From JBBDNV01 sp040877415 (GTDB taxonomy: Bacteria; Planctomycetota; Planctomycetia; Pirellulales; PALSA-1355), in contig JBBDNV010000137.1 in NCBI GenBank assembly GCA_040877415.1, positions 1 through 16,195 of the forward strand: a stretch of DNA of 16,195 nt, given 5' to 3'. The translations under genes were made by a program, and so were the position numbers. The notes beneath the pieces are model-generated. The model saw nothing but the letters and a program-made list of their open reading frames with translations, had not been told where the DNA came from and ran no database searches. This document shows positions 1-6,907 of this stretch, in pieces (position 1 is the first letter of the stretch; each line of letters starts with the position of its first letter).

Positions 1-1041
1 ATCGGCGGGGCCGAGCACGCCGTGCTCCACCTGCTCTACGCGCGGTTCTGGCACAAGGTGCTGTTCGATCGCGGGCACGTCACGACCGGCGAGCCGTTCC
101 AAAAGCTCGTCAACCAGGGCATGATCCTGGGAGAAGTCGAGTTGACCGGCTATCAAAAGCCCGACGGAAGCTGGGTCAGCGCGCAGGCGGTCGATGCGAC
201 GAACGAAGCCAAAGCGGTGCTCAAATCCGGCGGCCAGGAAGTCAAGCCGGCGCGCGTCGCGTTCAACCAGGCCGAGAAGGCGGGCGACGGCTTCGTGCTC
301 AAGTCGAACCCCGACGTGCGCCTGGAGAGCCGGGCCTACAAGATGTCCAAAAGCCGCGGCAACGTCGTGAATCCCGATCCCGTGGTGCGCGAATACGGCG
401 CCGATTCGCTGCGGCTGTACGAGATGTTCATGGGGCCCTTGGAAGCCACCAAGCCCTGGAGCATGGAGGGCGTCAACGGGGTGCGCGGGTTTCTCGATCG
501 CGCGTGGCGGATGATCGTCGACGAGCGGGCCGAAAACAAAGCGCTCAACGCCGCGGTGCGCGACGTCGAGCCCACGGCCGAGCAAAACCGCGTGCTGCAC
601 AAGACGATTCACGGCGTCACGCAGGACCTGGAGCGAATGGCCTTCAACACGGCGATTTCCAAGATGATGGAGTTCACGAACTTCTTCCTCAAATGCGACC
701 TGCGCCCGAAGTCGGCCATGGAACGGCTCGTGCTGCTGTTGTCCCCCTTCGCCCCGCACGTTGCCGAGGAGCTTTGGCAGTTGCTGGGCCATGAGAAATC
801 GCTGGCTTACGAGCCGTGGCCGGCGTTCGATCCGCGGGCAGTCCGCGAGGACGCGGTCGAAGTGCCCGTACAGATCAACGGCAAGCTGCGCGCGCGGATC
901 ACGGTTCCGGCCGGCGCGTCGCAGGAAGTGCTGGAGGAAACGGCTCGCGCCGACGCGCGCATTGCCGACCTGCTGGCCGGCCAGAGCGTGGCGAAAGTCA
1001 TTGTCGTGCCCGGCCGCATGGTCAATTTCGTGACCAAGTAA
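1..1041 (+). CDS. leuS: Leucyl-tRNA synthetase, C-terminal part (5' end outside window)
   Basis: Class I aminoacyl-tRNA synthetase that charges tRNA-Leu with leucine in the cytoplasm. The frame is open from base 1, so the gene is cut by the window edge; about 346 residues are visible. The first codons read IGGAEHAVLHLLYARFW, a conserved part of the LeuRS catalytic core. The KMSKS ATP-binding signature is encoded at about 340-354 and is followed by RGNVVNPD and YGADSLRLYEMF, as expected. Between the GMILGE and KMSKS blocks lie about 65 residues corresponding to the leucine-specific insertion region. The anticodon-binding helical domain follows (PWSMEGVNGVRGFLDRAW), and then the small C-terminal domain with VPVQINGKLRARI. 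The protein ends at TAA 1039-1041. glgC starts 55 bp downstream on the same strand, so co-transcription is possible but there is no known functional link. The identification is firm. Confidence 0.97.
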   Translation: MGGAEHAVLHLLYARFWHKVLFDRGHVTTGEPFQKLVNQGMILGEVELTGYQKPDGSWVSAQAVDATNEAKAVLKSGGQEVKPARVAFNQAEKAGDGFVLKSNPDVRLESRAYKMSKSRGNVVNPDPVVREYGADSLRLYEMFMGPLEATKPWSMEGVNGVRGFLDRAWRMIVDERAENKALNAAVRDVEPTAEQNRVLHKTIHGVTQDLERMAFNTAISKMMEFTNFFLKCDLRPKSAMERLVLLLSPFAPHVAEELWQLLGHEKSLAYEPWPAFDPRAVREDAVEVPVQINGKLRARITVPAGASQEVLEETARADARIADLLAGQSVAKVIVVPGRMVNFVTK

Positions 1042-1042
1042 T

Positions 1043-1081
1043 CGAATCCCCGCCAATCGGGGTCGCGGCATCCGCGATTCG
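1043..1081 (+). promoter_or_regulatory. Structured leader between leuS and glgC
   Basis: Most of the 55-bp gap can fold. CGAATC (1043-1048) pairs with GATTCG (1076-1081) and encloses two small hairpins: CCCCG/CGGGG (1048-1052 with 1058-1062, loop CCAAT) and TCGCGG/CCGCGA (1063-1068 with 1072-1077, loop CAT). The end pairs overlap by one or two bases, so not all can form fully at once. The fold ends just before the glgC ribosome binding site (AGAGGA, 1085-1090). No T-run follows, so this is not a classic terminator. A processing site or translational control element is inference only. Confidence 0.3.
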
Positions 1082-1096
1082 TAAAGAGGAAATCGC

Positions 1097-2395
1097 ATGC
1101 GGAACGTATTGACGCTGGTGCTCGGCGGCGGGCGCGGCGCGCGGCTGTATCCGCTCACGCACTATCGGGCCAAGCCCGCCGTGCCCCTGGCGGGTAAATA
1201 CCGCCTGATCGACATTCCGCTTTCGAATTGCATCAACAGCGGGCTGAACCGCATCTATGTGCTCACGCAGTTCAACTCCGTCAGCCTGCACCGCCACATC
1301 CGCCGCACGTACGCCTTCGATCTGTTCAGCGCCGGGTTCGTCGAAATCCTCGCCGCCCAGCAAACGCTCGATACCGACGACTGGTATCAGGGCACGGCCG
1401 ACGCCGTGCGGCAGAACCTGCGCTACATCGACCAGCCCGAGTACCGCTATGTGCTCGTGCTTTCGGGCGATCAGCTCTATCGCATGGATTACCGGCAGAT
1501 GATCGCCGCCCACGAACAATCGCAAGCCGACGTGACGATCGCGGCCATGCCCGTCGACCGGCAAACGGCCCGCGGCATGGGCCTGATGCGCGTCGACGAG
1601 GCCGGTCGCGTGGCCGGCTTTCTCGAAAAACCGCAGACCGACAAGGAAATCGACATCGTGCGGATGGATCCCGCCTGGATCGACGCGCTGGGGGTCAAGA
1701 GCCGCGGGCGCGATTGCCTGGCCAGCATGGGGATTTATCTGTTCAACCGCCAGGCTCTGGTCAAGCTCTTGACGAAGACGGACTATCACGATTTCGGGCG
1801 AGAGATCTTCCCGGCGGCCACGCGCACGCACCGCGTGCAGGTCTACTTGTTCGACGGCTATTGGGAAGACATCGGCACGATCGGCTCGTTCTACGAGGCG
1901 AACCTGGCGCTGGCGGCAGCGGATCGGCCCTTCGATCTGGCGTCCGCCGTGGCGCCGATTTACACGCGGGCCCGGTATCTGGCTCCCTCGCGGCTCGACG
2001 GCGTGACGATTCGCCACAGCCTGGTGGCCGACGGCTGCGAGATCGAGGAAGGCGGCGTGATCGAACGTAGCGTCGTCGGCGTGCGGTGCCGCATCGGGCG
2101 CGACGTGACGATCCGCAATTCGATCCTGTTGGGCAACGACGACTACGAATCGGCCGAAGAGCGGGAGCAAGCCGCGGCACTCGGCCAGCCGCCCCAGGGC
2201 ATCGGCGCAGGCTCGGTGATCGAACGCGCCATTATCGACAAGAACTGCCGCATCGGGCGCAACGTGCGCATCACCAACGCGCGCGGCCTGGAAAGCACCG
2301 AGAACAGCCAGCTCGAATCACTCGAGGCCGTGATCCGCGACCGCGTCGTCTGCATCCAGCGCGGGGCGGTCCTGCCCGACAACTGGTCGATCTAG
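1097..2395 (+). CDS. glgC: Glucose-1-phosphate adenylyltransferase (ADP-glucose pyrophosphorylase)
   Basis: Makes ADP-glucose from ATP and glucose-1-phosphate, the committed step of bacterial glycogen synthesis in the cytoplasm. At 432 residues it has the usual family length. The nucleotidyltransferase signature GGGRGARLYPLT is at residues 10-21, and KPAVPLAGKYRLIDIPLSN follows at about 26-44. WYQGTADAVRQN (about 97-107), the metal-binding SGDQLY (Asp125) and the glucose-1-phosphate block GFLEKPQ (about 174-180) are all present, as is the late catalytic-domain block GYWEDIGTI. The last ~140 residues form the left-handed beta-helix with hexapeptide-like repeats. The GNDDYE stretch resembles the cyanobacterial/plant-type enzymes. 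ATG 1097 is supported by AGAGGA at 1085-1090. No glycogen synthase or branching enzyme is in the window. The Rieske gene starts 27 bp downstream and may share the transcript. Confidence 0.96.
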   Translation: MRNVLTLVLGGGRGARLYPLTHYRAKPAVPLAGKYRLIDIPLSNCINSGLNRIYVLTQFNSVSLHRHIRRTYAFDLFSAGFVEILAAQQTLDTDDWYQGTADAVRQNLRYIDQPEYRYVLVLSGDQLYRMDYRQMIAAHEQSQADVTIAAMPVDRQTARGMGLMRVDEAGRVAGFLEKPQTDKEIDIVRMDPAWIDALGVKSRGRDCLASMGIYLFNRQALVKLLTKTDYHDFGREIFPAATRTHRVQVYLFDGYWEDIGTIGSFYEANLALAAADRPFDLASAVAPIYTRARYLAPSRLDGVTIRHSLVADGCEIEEGGVIERSVVGVRCRIGRDVTIRNSILLGNDDYESAEEREQAAALGQPPQGIGAGSVIERAIIDKNCRIGRNVRITNARGLESTENSQLESLEAVIRDRVVCIQRGAVLPDNWSI

Positions 2396-2422
2396 CGAGA
2401 ATCCTGATCGGGAGGTGGCGCG

Positions 2423-3565
2423 ATGGCGACCCTGATGGACGACGCGGCCGTGGCCCAGCGCGTGTTGGACCACATCCGCAATGGAACGACCGATCTCGGC
2501 CTTGGGCTGTGGCGCGAACCGGTGGCGAACTATCGCTCCGAGCCTCGATTGGACGCGGAGATCGAACTGCTGCGGAAGTTGCCGACGCCGTTTTGTCCCT
2601 CAGCCGCGCTGCCCCGGGCGGGCGCGTTCGTGTCGCGGGAGGCAGCGGGCACGCCGCTTTTGGCCGTGCGCGACCTTGAGGGGCGCGTCCGGGTGTTTCG
2701 CAACGCCTGTCGGCACCGGGGAATGCCGCTCGCAGAGGGAGCCGGCTGTGCCAAGGCGTTCGTCTGCCGGTACCACGGTTGGACCTACCGGCTCGACGGT
2801 CGGCTGCGTCACATCCCGCACGAACACGGATTCCCGGGACTCGACAAGGACGTTCACGGACTGGTTCCCGTGTCTGCCCAAGAGAGACTCGGCCTCGTGT
2901 TCGTAACCCAGGACGACGCCTCCCAGCACGCCGATCCGTGCGCAGGCCTGCCCGAGCTGATCGCGTCGCACGAGCAGCTCCTGGCCTCGAACGAACAGGA
3001 ATTCGAGGTCAACTGGAAAATCTTTCTCGAGGGTTTTCTCGAGGGCTACCACATCCGTTCCGCGCACCGCGACACGTTTTACCCGTACGGGTTTGACAAC
3101 TTGAATCTCATGGAGACCTGCGGGCGCAACAGCCGCGTCACCTTTCCGTTCCAGCGTATCCAACAGCTCATCGACGTGGCTCCCGAAGACCGCCGGGTGA
3201 AGGGTCTGGTCACGTACGTGTATCATCTGTTCCCGAACGCCCTCGTCACGGTCCTGTCCCACCACACGGCGTTGGTCGTTCTCGAGCCCGTCTCCGTCGA
3301 CAGGACCCGGCTGGTTTCGTACTCGCTGGCCGACTGCGGCAATGATCCCGAAGCCCTGGAGACCTCCAAGCGCGACGCGGCATTCGTCAACGAGACCGGA
3401 GCCGCCGAGGACCGGGACATCGTCTGTGCGATCCAGCGCAATATGGCCAGCGGTGCCAACGAGGTCTTCACGTTTGGGCGCTTCGAAGGAGCGATCTGCC
3501 ACTTCCATCGCAACCTCACGGCGGCGCTGGACGAGGGCACGCGCGGCGCTATCATCGTCAAGTGA
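2423..3565 (+). CDS. Rieske [2Fe-2S] ring-hydroxylating oxygenase alpha subunit family protein
   Basis: A 380-residue Rieske non-heme iron oxygenase of the aromatic-ring-hydroxylating / choline-monooxygenase-like superfamily, which uses O2 to hydroxylate or demethylate small substrates. The Rieske cluster ligands are clear: Cys96-x-His98 and Cys115-x2-His118, with 16 residues between the pairs. The mononuclear iron site is also visible: NWKIFLEGFLEGYHIRSAH supplies His210 and His215, and Asp330 in the EDRDIV block is the probable carboxylate ligand. GGAGG at 2411-2415 supports ATG 2423. It follows glgC by 27 bp, but no ferredoxin or reductase partner is encoded nearby, so electrons must come from elsewhere. 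The substrate cannot be deduced. The fold and cofactors are near certain; the reaction is not. Confidence 0.9.
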   Translation: MATLMDDAAVAQRVLDHIRNGTTDLGLGLWREPVANYRSEPRLDAEIELLRKLPTPFCPSAALPRAGAFVSREAAGTPLLAVRDLEGRVRVFRNACRHRGMPLAEGAGCAKAFVCRYHGWTYRLDGRLRHIPHEHGFPGLDKDVHGLVPVSAQERLGLVFVTQDDASQHADPCAGLPELIASHEQLLASNEQEFEVNWKIFLEGFLEGYHIRSAHRDTFYPYGFDNLNLMETCGRNSRVTFPFQRIQQLIDVAPEDRRVKGLVTYVYHLFPNALVTVLSHHTALVVLEPVSVDRTRLVSYSLADCGNDPEALETSKRDAAFVNETGAAEDRDIVCAIQRNMASGANEVFTFGRFEGAICHFHRNLTAALDEGTRGAIIVK

Positions 3566-3603
3566 GAAAGAATCGGCTTCGAGCGAGCTCGTCGATTACA
3601 GAC

Positions 3604-4671
3604 TTATCGACCGCGGTTGGCGTCCCAGGGTGGAATAGGATCGTCCGGGGCCGGCGCCGGTTGCCGCCCCGGATCGGCCGACGACTGCGCGTTGCGCGAT
3701 CGAGCCGTGGCGGGGGTTTGCCCCCTCGCTTGCGGACGCACCGGCGGGCGTTGCTGCGGATTGAATTGGCCGGGCCTTTGATTGGGCGCGGCTCGATACG
3801 CCGGCACGGACGTTCTCGACTGCGGGGCGTTCATGCCCGCCTGTGGGTCCGGCGCCGCGGGCTGCGCGGCCGGCCTTCTGTTCGGGGGCACGTACCCTCG
3901 GATCTTTGCCGACGATTTTGACGGTGGGCCCGACGACCGGGACTGGGGCGCCGCCACGGCCGGCTGTCCGTCGCCACTGCGACCGTAGCCGGGGCGCTCG
4001 TATGGCTGGTCCCAGCGTCCGCGCATCGATCCTTGAGACGGGGTGAGATCATCCGGCTGACCGCTCCTCACGCCAGACGGATGCGTGCTCATCGGGACAC
4101 GTTGCTCGGGCTCGACCTGCCGGGCTTGCGGCCGTTGTGGGGGCCACCCTTGCCGGGTGTCGGGACGCGCAAGCGGCGCCAATTGTCCGGTTTGCCTGCG
4201 CTCGTGCGGGGCCATCTGGCGGCTTTGACCCGGACTTTCGAGACCGCGGCGGAACCGGGGCTGGCTTTGCGGCACCGTCGTCGGCCGAGGGCTCGGCCGG
4301 GGATTCGCCTGGCGACTCGGCTGGCGATTCGCCGGGCCGGGCGACATTTGCGGGCCGTCGCCCTCAGCATCCGGCGGATCGCGCGACACGTCGCGTCGTG
4401 GACGCGCGCTTGCGTCAGCGTCTTCGTCAAGCACGCGCTCGGGCGGCGGATCGAGGTCTCGGATCACCGGCGCGGCCGGGCGCGCCGGCATCAACGGCGT
4501 CGGCGCCAGCTCGGAGGGATCCGACGGCGCCGGCTCGACGGCTTGATCGCCGGCGCTCGAATCGCCTTCGATGCCCGGCAGCAGCGGGCCGTCGGCGGCC
4601 GCGCGCGATCCGCCCAGGCAGACGGCCGCCAGCGGCGCGCATAACAGAAGATGGAACAAGTACCGTGTCAT
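3604..4671 (-). CDS. Secreted Pro/Arg/Gln-rich low-complexity protein
   Basis: Not a recognised family. The 355-residue product begins with a signal peptide (MTRYLFHLLLCAPLAAVCLG, probable cleavage after SRAAA near residue 26). The rest is almost entirely low complexity: Pro, Arg, Gln, Ser and Ala dominate, with few hydrophobic or aromatic residues, no cysteine after the signal peptide and no visible domain. The N-terminal third is acidic and Pro-rich (many Asp/Glu to about residue 110); the remainder is strongly basic. It is probably an unfolded exported protein, perhaps cell-envelope or nucleic-acid/polyanion binding, which is inference. The start at 4671 is supported by AGGAGG (complement of 4681-4686). 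It is convergent with the Rieske gene (38 bp between stops). The signal peptide and strong ribosome site argue that it is real despite its odd composition. Confidence 0.75.
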   Translation of the reverse strand: MTRYLFHLLLCAPLAAVCLGGSRAAADGPLLPGIEGDSSAGDQAVEPAPSDPSELAPTPLMPARPAAPVIRDLDPPPERVLDEDADASARPRRDVSRDPPDAEGDGPQMSPGPANRQPSRQANPRPSPRPTTVPQSQPRFRRGLESPGQSRQMAPHERRQTGQLAPLARPDTRQGWPPQRPQARQVEPEQRVPMSTHPSGVRSGQPDDLTPSQGSMRGRWDQPYERPGYGRSGDGQPAVAAPQSRSSGPPSKSSAKIRGYVPPNRRPAAQPAAPDPQAGMNAPQSRTSVPAYRAAPNQRPGQFNPQQRPPVRPQARGQTPATARSRNAQSSADPGRQPAPAPDDPIPPWDANRGR

Positions 4672-4839
4672 CGCGCTGGACCTCCTGTCCGCGATATCGA
4701 GCCGGTTCCCTCCGGCAGTGCGCCACTAGGGGTTGTTGTCGACGACTTCGCCCCCGCATGATTCGGCTTTAACGCGCGGCCGTCAGAATCGGCGTTTTCG
4801 AACCGAACGCTCCCAAACGACCTGCCGGCGATACTTTGC

Positions 4840-4868
4840 TTGCAGTGCCAGCACGCACTAGGTTTAAT
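4840..4868 (+). promoter_or_regulatory. Possible sigma70-type promoter upstream of the ku remnant
   Basis: TTGCAG (4840-4845), a 17-bp spacer and TTTAAT (4863-4868) lie 66 bp before the Ku start codon at 4935. Both boxes are plausible but imperfect, and planctomycete promoters are poorly defined. Confidence 0.33.
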
Positions 4869-4934
4869 ACGGAAACACGAGCGCGCACGCGGCATCGACG
4901 GGCCGGACCTTTGCGCGACGCCGCGGGAGGACCT

Positions 4935-5109
4935 ATGGCAATGCGGTCGAGCTGGAAGGGCTACCTGAAGCTGAGCCTGGTCTCGGTGCCGCTGCAAGCC
5001 TTCAATTCGGCGGTCACCAGCGGCGGACAAATCCACTTCAATCAACTCCACGCGGAGTGCAACAGCCGCATCCGCTATCAAAAAACCTGCCCGATTCACG
5101 GCGAAGCCC
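4935..5109 (+). pseudogene. ku: Truncated Ku (non-homologous end-joining) gene, N-terminal remnant
   Basis: Bacterial Ku is a ring-forming DNA-end-binding protein of about 260-300 residues that recruits LigD in end joining. Only its first ~57 codons are present. WKGYLKLSLVSVPLQAF (residues 7-23), FNQLHAECNSRIRYQK (35-50) and CPIHGE (52-57) match the N-terminal beta-barrel strands of Ku. Directly after CPIHGE the sequence becomes the palindromic repeat at 5111-5233, and no further Ku sequence is found in any frame up to the next gene. The reading frame runs on through the repeat to a stop at 5349-5351 inside the next gene, giving a meaningless tail. GGGAGG (4925-4930) still precedes ATG 4935, with a second ATG at 4941. 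The remnant cannot form the Ku bridge or DNA ring. No ligD is in the window. Another intact ku elsewhere in the genome is possible. Confidence 0.85.
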
Positions 5110-5110
5110 G

Positions 5111-5233
5111 GTGCCACGGGTGGCTTGTCAGCCCGTGCCGTTTGCGGGGTGCCATGCTCACGCGCGAGCCTGAGCATGCCCGAAAAATTGCACTCATGCA
5201 CCCTGCCACGGGTGGACAAGCCACGCATGGCAC
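5111..5233. repeat. 123-bp palindromic repeat element (copy A) at the Ku breakpoint
   Basis: The ends are inverted repeats: GTGCCACGGGTGGCTTGTC at 5111-5129 against the complement of GACAAGCCACGCATGGCAC at 5215-5233, with two mismatches in 19. Inside are a second inverted pair (CATGCTCA 5153-5160, TGAGCATG 5171-5178) and, near the right end, a hairpin GCCACGGGTGG / CCACGCATGGC. A related copy lies at 9894-9981. There is no coding capacity of its own and no obvious target-site duplication. It resembles a non-autonomous palindromic element (REP/MITE-like), but the class is inference. Confidence 0.75.
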
Positions 5234-5275
5234 CCTTTGGCGCCTGCCGGACAAACGTGACAACGGAGTGGACGC

Positions 5276-6445
5276 GTGGTCAAAACCCTACGCAGGGCGA
5301 GTTGGCTCGAAGGCAAACGCGTGGCCGTGGCCGGCCGGCTGGCCTCGATGACGCGCTCCGAGGCGGCGCATCTCATTGCCGCGCACGGCGGCATTTACGC
5401 GCGCACGGTCACCCGCGCGCCGACCATTGTGGTTGTCGGCCGCGACGGCTGGCCGTTGGCGGCCGATGGTCGCCCGACGCGCAAGCTGCGCAAAGCGCTG
5501 GCCCTGGCGAAGCAGGGCTACGACGTGGAAATCCTGCCCGAGGAAGATTTGCTGGCCAGGCTCCACTGCCCCACCGGCCGGTTGCAACGACACTTCACGC
5601 TGCGCGAATTGACCCACGTGCTCGGCGTGCCGGCGCCGCGGCTGAACGTCTGGCTGCGGGCCCGGCTGATCGATCCGGCGGCCACGGTCGACGGCATCCG
5701 CTATTTCGATTTCCGCCACGTGGCCGGCGCCAAAAGCCTGTGCGAGCTGGTCCGATCGGGCGTCACCATCGCGCGGCTGCGGCAAAGTCTGCGCCGACTG
5801 CGCAAGTGGCTGGGCGACATCGAAGACCCGCTGTCGCAGCTCACCACGCTCGAACATTCGCGCAAGCTGGTCGTGCGGCTGGCCGACGGACAGCTCGCCG
5901 AGCCGGGCGGGCAATTGCTGTTCGAATTCGCCGGCCAGCCGCCCGACGCGATTCCCCCGTCGTTGCCCTGGGTCGCGCAGGCGCGAAATGCCGAAGAATG
6001 GTTCGAGCTCGGGTGCCGCGCCGAAGATCGAGGCGACCTGCTGCAGGCGGCCACGGCCTATCGCCAGGCGCTGTTGGCCGGCGGGCCATCGGCCGAATCG
6101 TGCTTCAACCTGGCCAACGTCTTGTCGTCGCTGGGCCAGTACGCGCAGGCCGGCGAACGTTATCGCCAGGTGCTCGAGATCGATCCGAACTTCTGGGAAG
6201 CCTGGAACAACCTGGGAACCGTTTTGACGTACGAAGGACACGACGAGGAAGCGATCGAGGCCTATCGCCACGCCTTGCGGCTGCACCCGCGCTATTGCGA
6301 TGCCCACTACAACCTTGCCGACACGCTGGAAGATCTGGGCCGCCGCCTCGAGGCCCGCGATCATTGGCGGGCCTATTTGCAGATCGAGCCGCGCGGGCCC
6401 GGCGCCGAGTATGCCCGCGAGCGGTTGAGGCAGTTGGATCGCTGA
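5276..6445 (+). CDS. BRCT - MerR-type HTH - TPR multidomain protein
   Basis: A 389-residue protein with three modules. Residues about 8-95 look like a BRCT domain (LEGKRVAVAGRLASMTRSEA, then HGG at 37-39, as in NAD-dependent ligase BRCT). BRCT domains bind phosphopeptides or DNA ends. Residues about 106-190 resemble a MerR-family winged helix-turn-helix (FTLRELTHVLGVPAPRLNVW, then IRYFDFRHV). Residues about 239-374 contain four tetratricopeptide repeats (for example AWNNLGTVLTYEGHDEEAIE), a protein-interaction scaffold. There is no signal peptide, so it is cytoplasmic. The start is GTG 5276, with GGAG at 5265-5268; an ATG at 5348 would cut into the BRCT domain. The role is unknown: the BRCT and HTH suggest DNA association, perhaps repair or replication signalling. 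It begins 42 bp after the repeat that truncates Ku. Confidence 0.85.
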   Translation: MVKTLRRASWLEGKRVAVAGRLASMTRSEAAHLIAAHGGIYARTVTRAPTIVVVGRDGWPLAADGRPTRKLRKALALAKQGYDVEILPEEDLLARLHCPTGRLQRHFTLRELTHVLGVPAPRLNVWLRARLIDPAATVDGIRYFDFRHVAGAKSLCELVRSGVTIARLRQSLRRLRKWLGDIEDPLSQLTTLEHSRKLVVRLADGQLAEPGGQLLFEFAGQPPDAIPPSLPWVAQARNAEEWFELGCRAEDRGDLLQAATAYRQALLAGGPSAESCFNLANVLSSLGQYAQAGERYRQVLEIDPNFWEAWNNLGTVLTYEGHDEEAIEAYRHALRLHPRYCDAHYNLADTLEDLGRRLEARDHWRAYLQIEPRGPGAEYARERLRQLDR

Positions 6446-6461
6446 CCGGCCGTCGTGTTAT

Positions 6462-6501
6462 CCGGCGGCGCCCAGTTGCCCATCGCGGCCCGGTAACCTA
6501 A
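6462..6501 (+). repeat. 40-bp direct repeat, left copy
   Basis: Matches 8168-8207 in the same orientation at 37 of 40 positions; the core GTTGCCCATCGCGGC and the end CGGTAACCTAA are identical. It lies 16 bp after the stop of the BRCT-MerR-TPR gene. Read on the plus strand, both copies contain LPIAAR followed by TAA; read on the minus strand both give LGYRAAMGN. This hints that the repeat once belonged to a coding sequence or to a widespread small repeat. Flanking bases are unrelated. Confidence 0.8.
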
Positions 6502-6534
6502 GACTAATCGTGTGATCTTCGTTCGGGCCGAAAA

Positions 6535-6566
6535 CCACGTAATTCCCGACAGATACGTGGATTTTT
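6535..6566 (+). terminator. Possible intrinsic terminator
   Basis: CCACGTA (6535-6541) and TACGTGG (6554-6560) form a perfect 7-bp stem with a 12-base loop, followed by ATTTTT (6561-6566). It is about 90 bp past the BRCT-MerR-TPR stop and could end that transcript. The stem is not very GC-rich and the loop is large. Confidence 0.45.
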
Positions 6567-6879
6567 GCTCTCCCGGCGAAACATCGAAACGTCCCGAAAC
6601 GGTCCGTAAATACTACTCGCCGTCGCGGCCGATCTTTTCGAGCGGGAATCGCCCCCGAGAAAGGCTCTAGCGTGCCGTCTCGCGTGGTCCGGGCGGGTCG
6701 GCAGATCCGATACCCGACCTCTCAGCGAACACGTTAGATCGGATCGGTTTTCGTCGGGCGGGGCCTGCTCGTGGTGGGGGCAGAGGGCTGGTTGAGGTGG
6801 AGTTGAGTCGGGGAATGCGGCAACAGAGGCTCAACCGCCCCGCTCCAGAGTCAATTTCGGTCATTGCCGCAAAATTCGC

Positions 6880-6907
6880 TTGACGCTCGATCGATTGTAA
6901 GTAGACT
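6880..6907 (+). promoter_or_regulatory. Possible promoter for PEP-CTERM gene 1
   Basis: TTGACG (6880-6885), a 16-bp spacer and TAGACT (6902-6907). The -35 is near consensus and the -10 has the conserved TA...T. It would leave a leader of almost 290 bases before ATG 7203, which is long, so a nearer promoter is also possible. Confidence 0.35.

Noticed and set aside
1022..2170. Long minus-strand open frame (382 codons) antisense to glgC
   Set aside because: The plus strand encodes an unmistakable GlgC over the same bases; the antisense frame is a by-product of GC-rich codon bias and its translation matches no family.
4935..5351. Treating the Ku start plus read-through as an intact short Ku-like protein
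   Set aside because: After residue ~57 the frame translates the palindromic repeat and then the wrong frame of the next gene; it has no Ku character.
5288..6364. Minus-strand frame of 358 codons
   Set aside because: Shadow of the BRCT-MerR-TPR gene with no domain signature.
5125..6501. Long plus-strand frame overlapping the BRCT-MerR-TPR gene
   Set aside because: Translation is Arg/Ala-rich noise; the alternative frame from 5276 shows three recognisable domains.
6704..6745. Inverted pair GATCCGAT / ATCGGATC
   Set aside because: Only 8 bp with a 26-base gap and no link to a gene; likely chance in this sequence.
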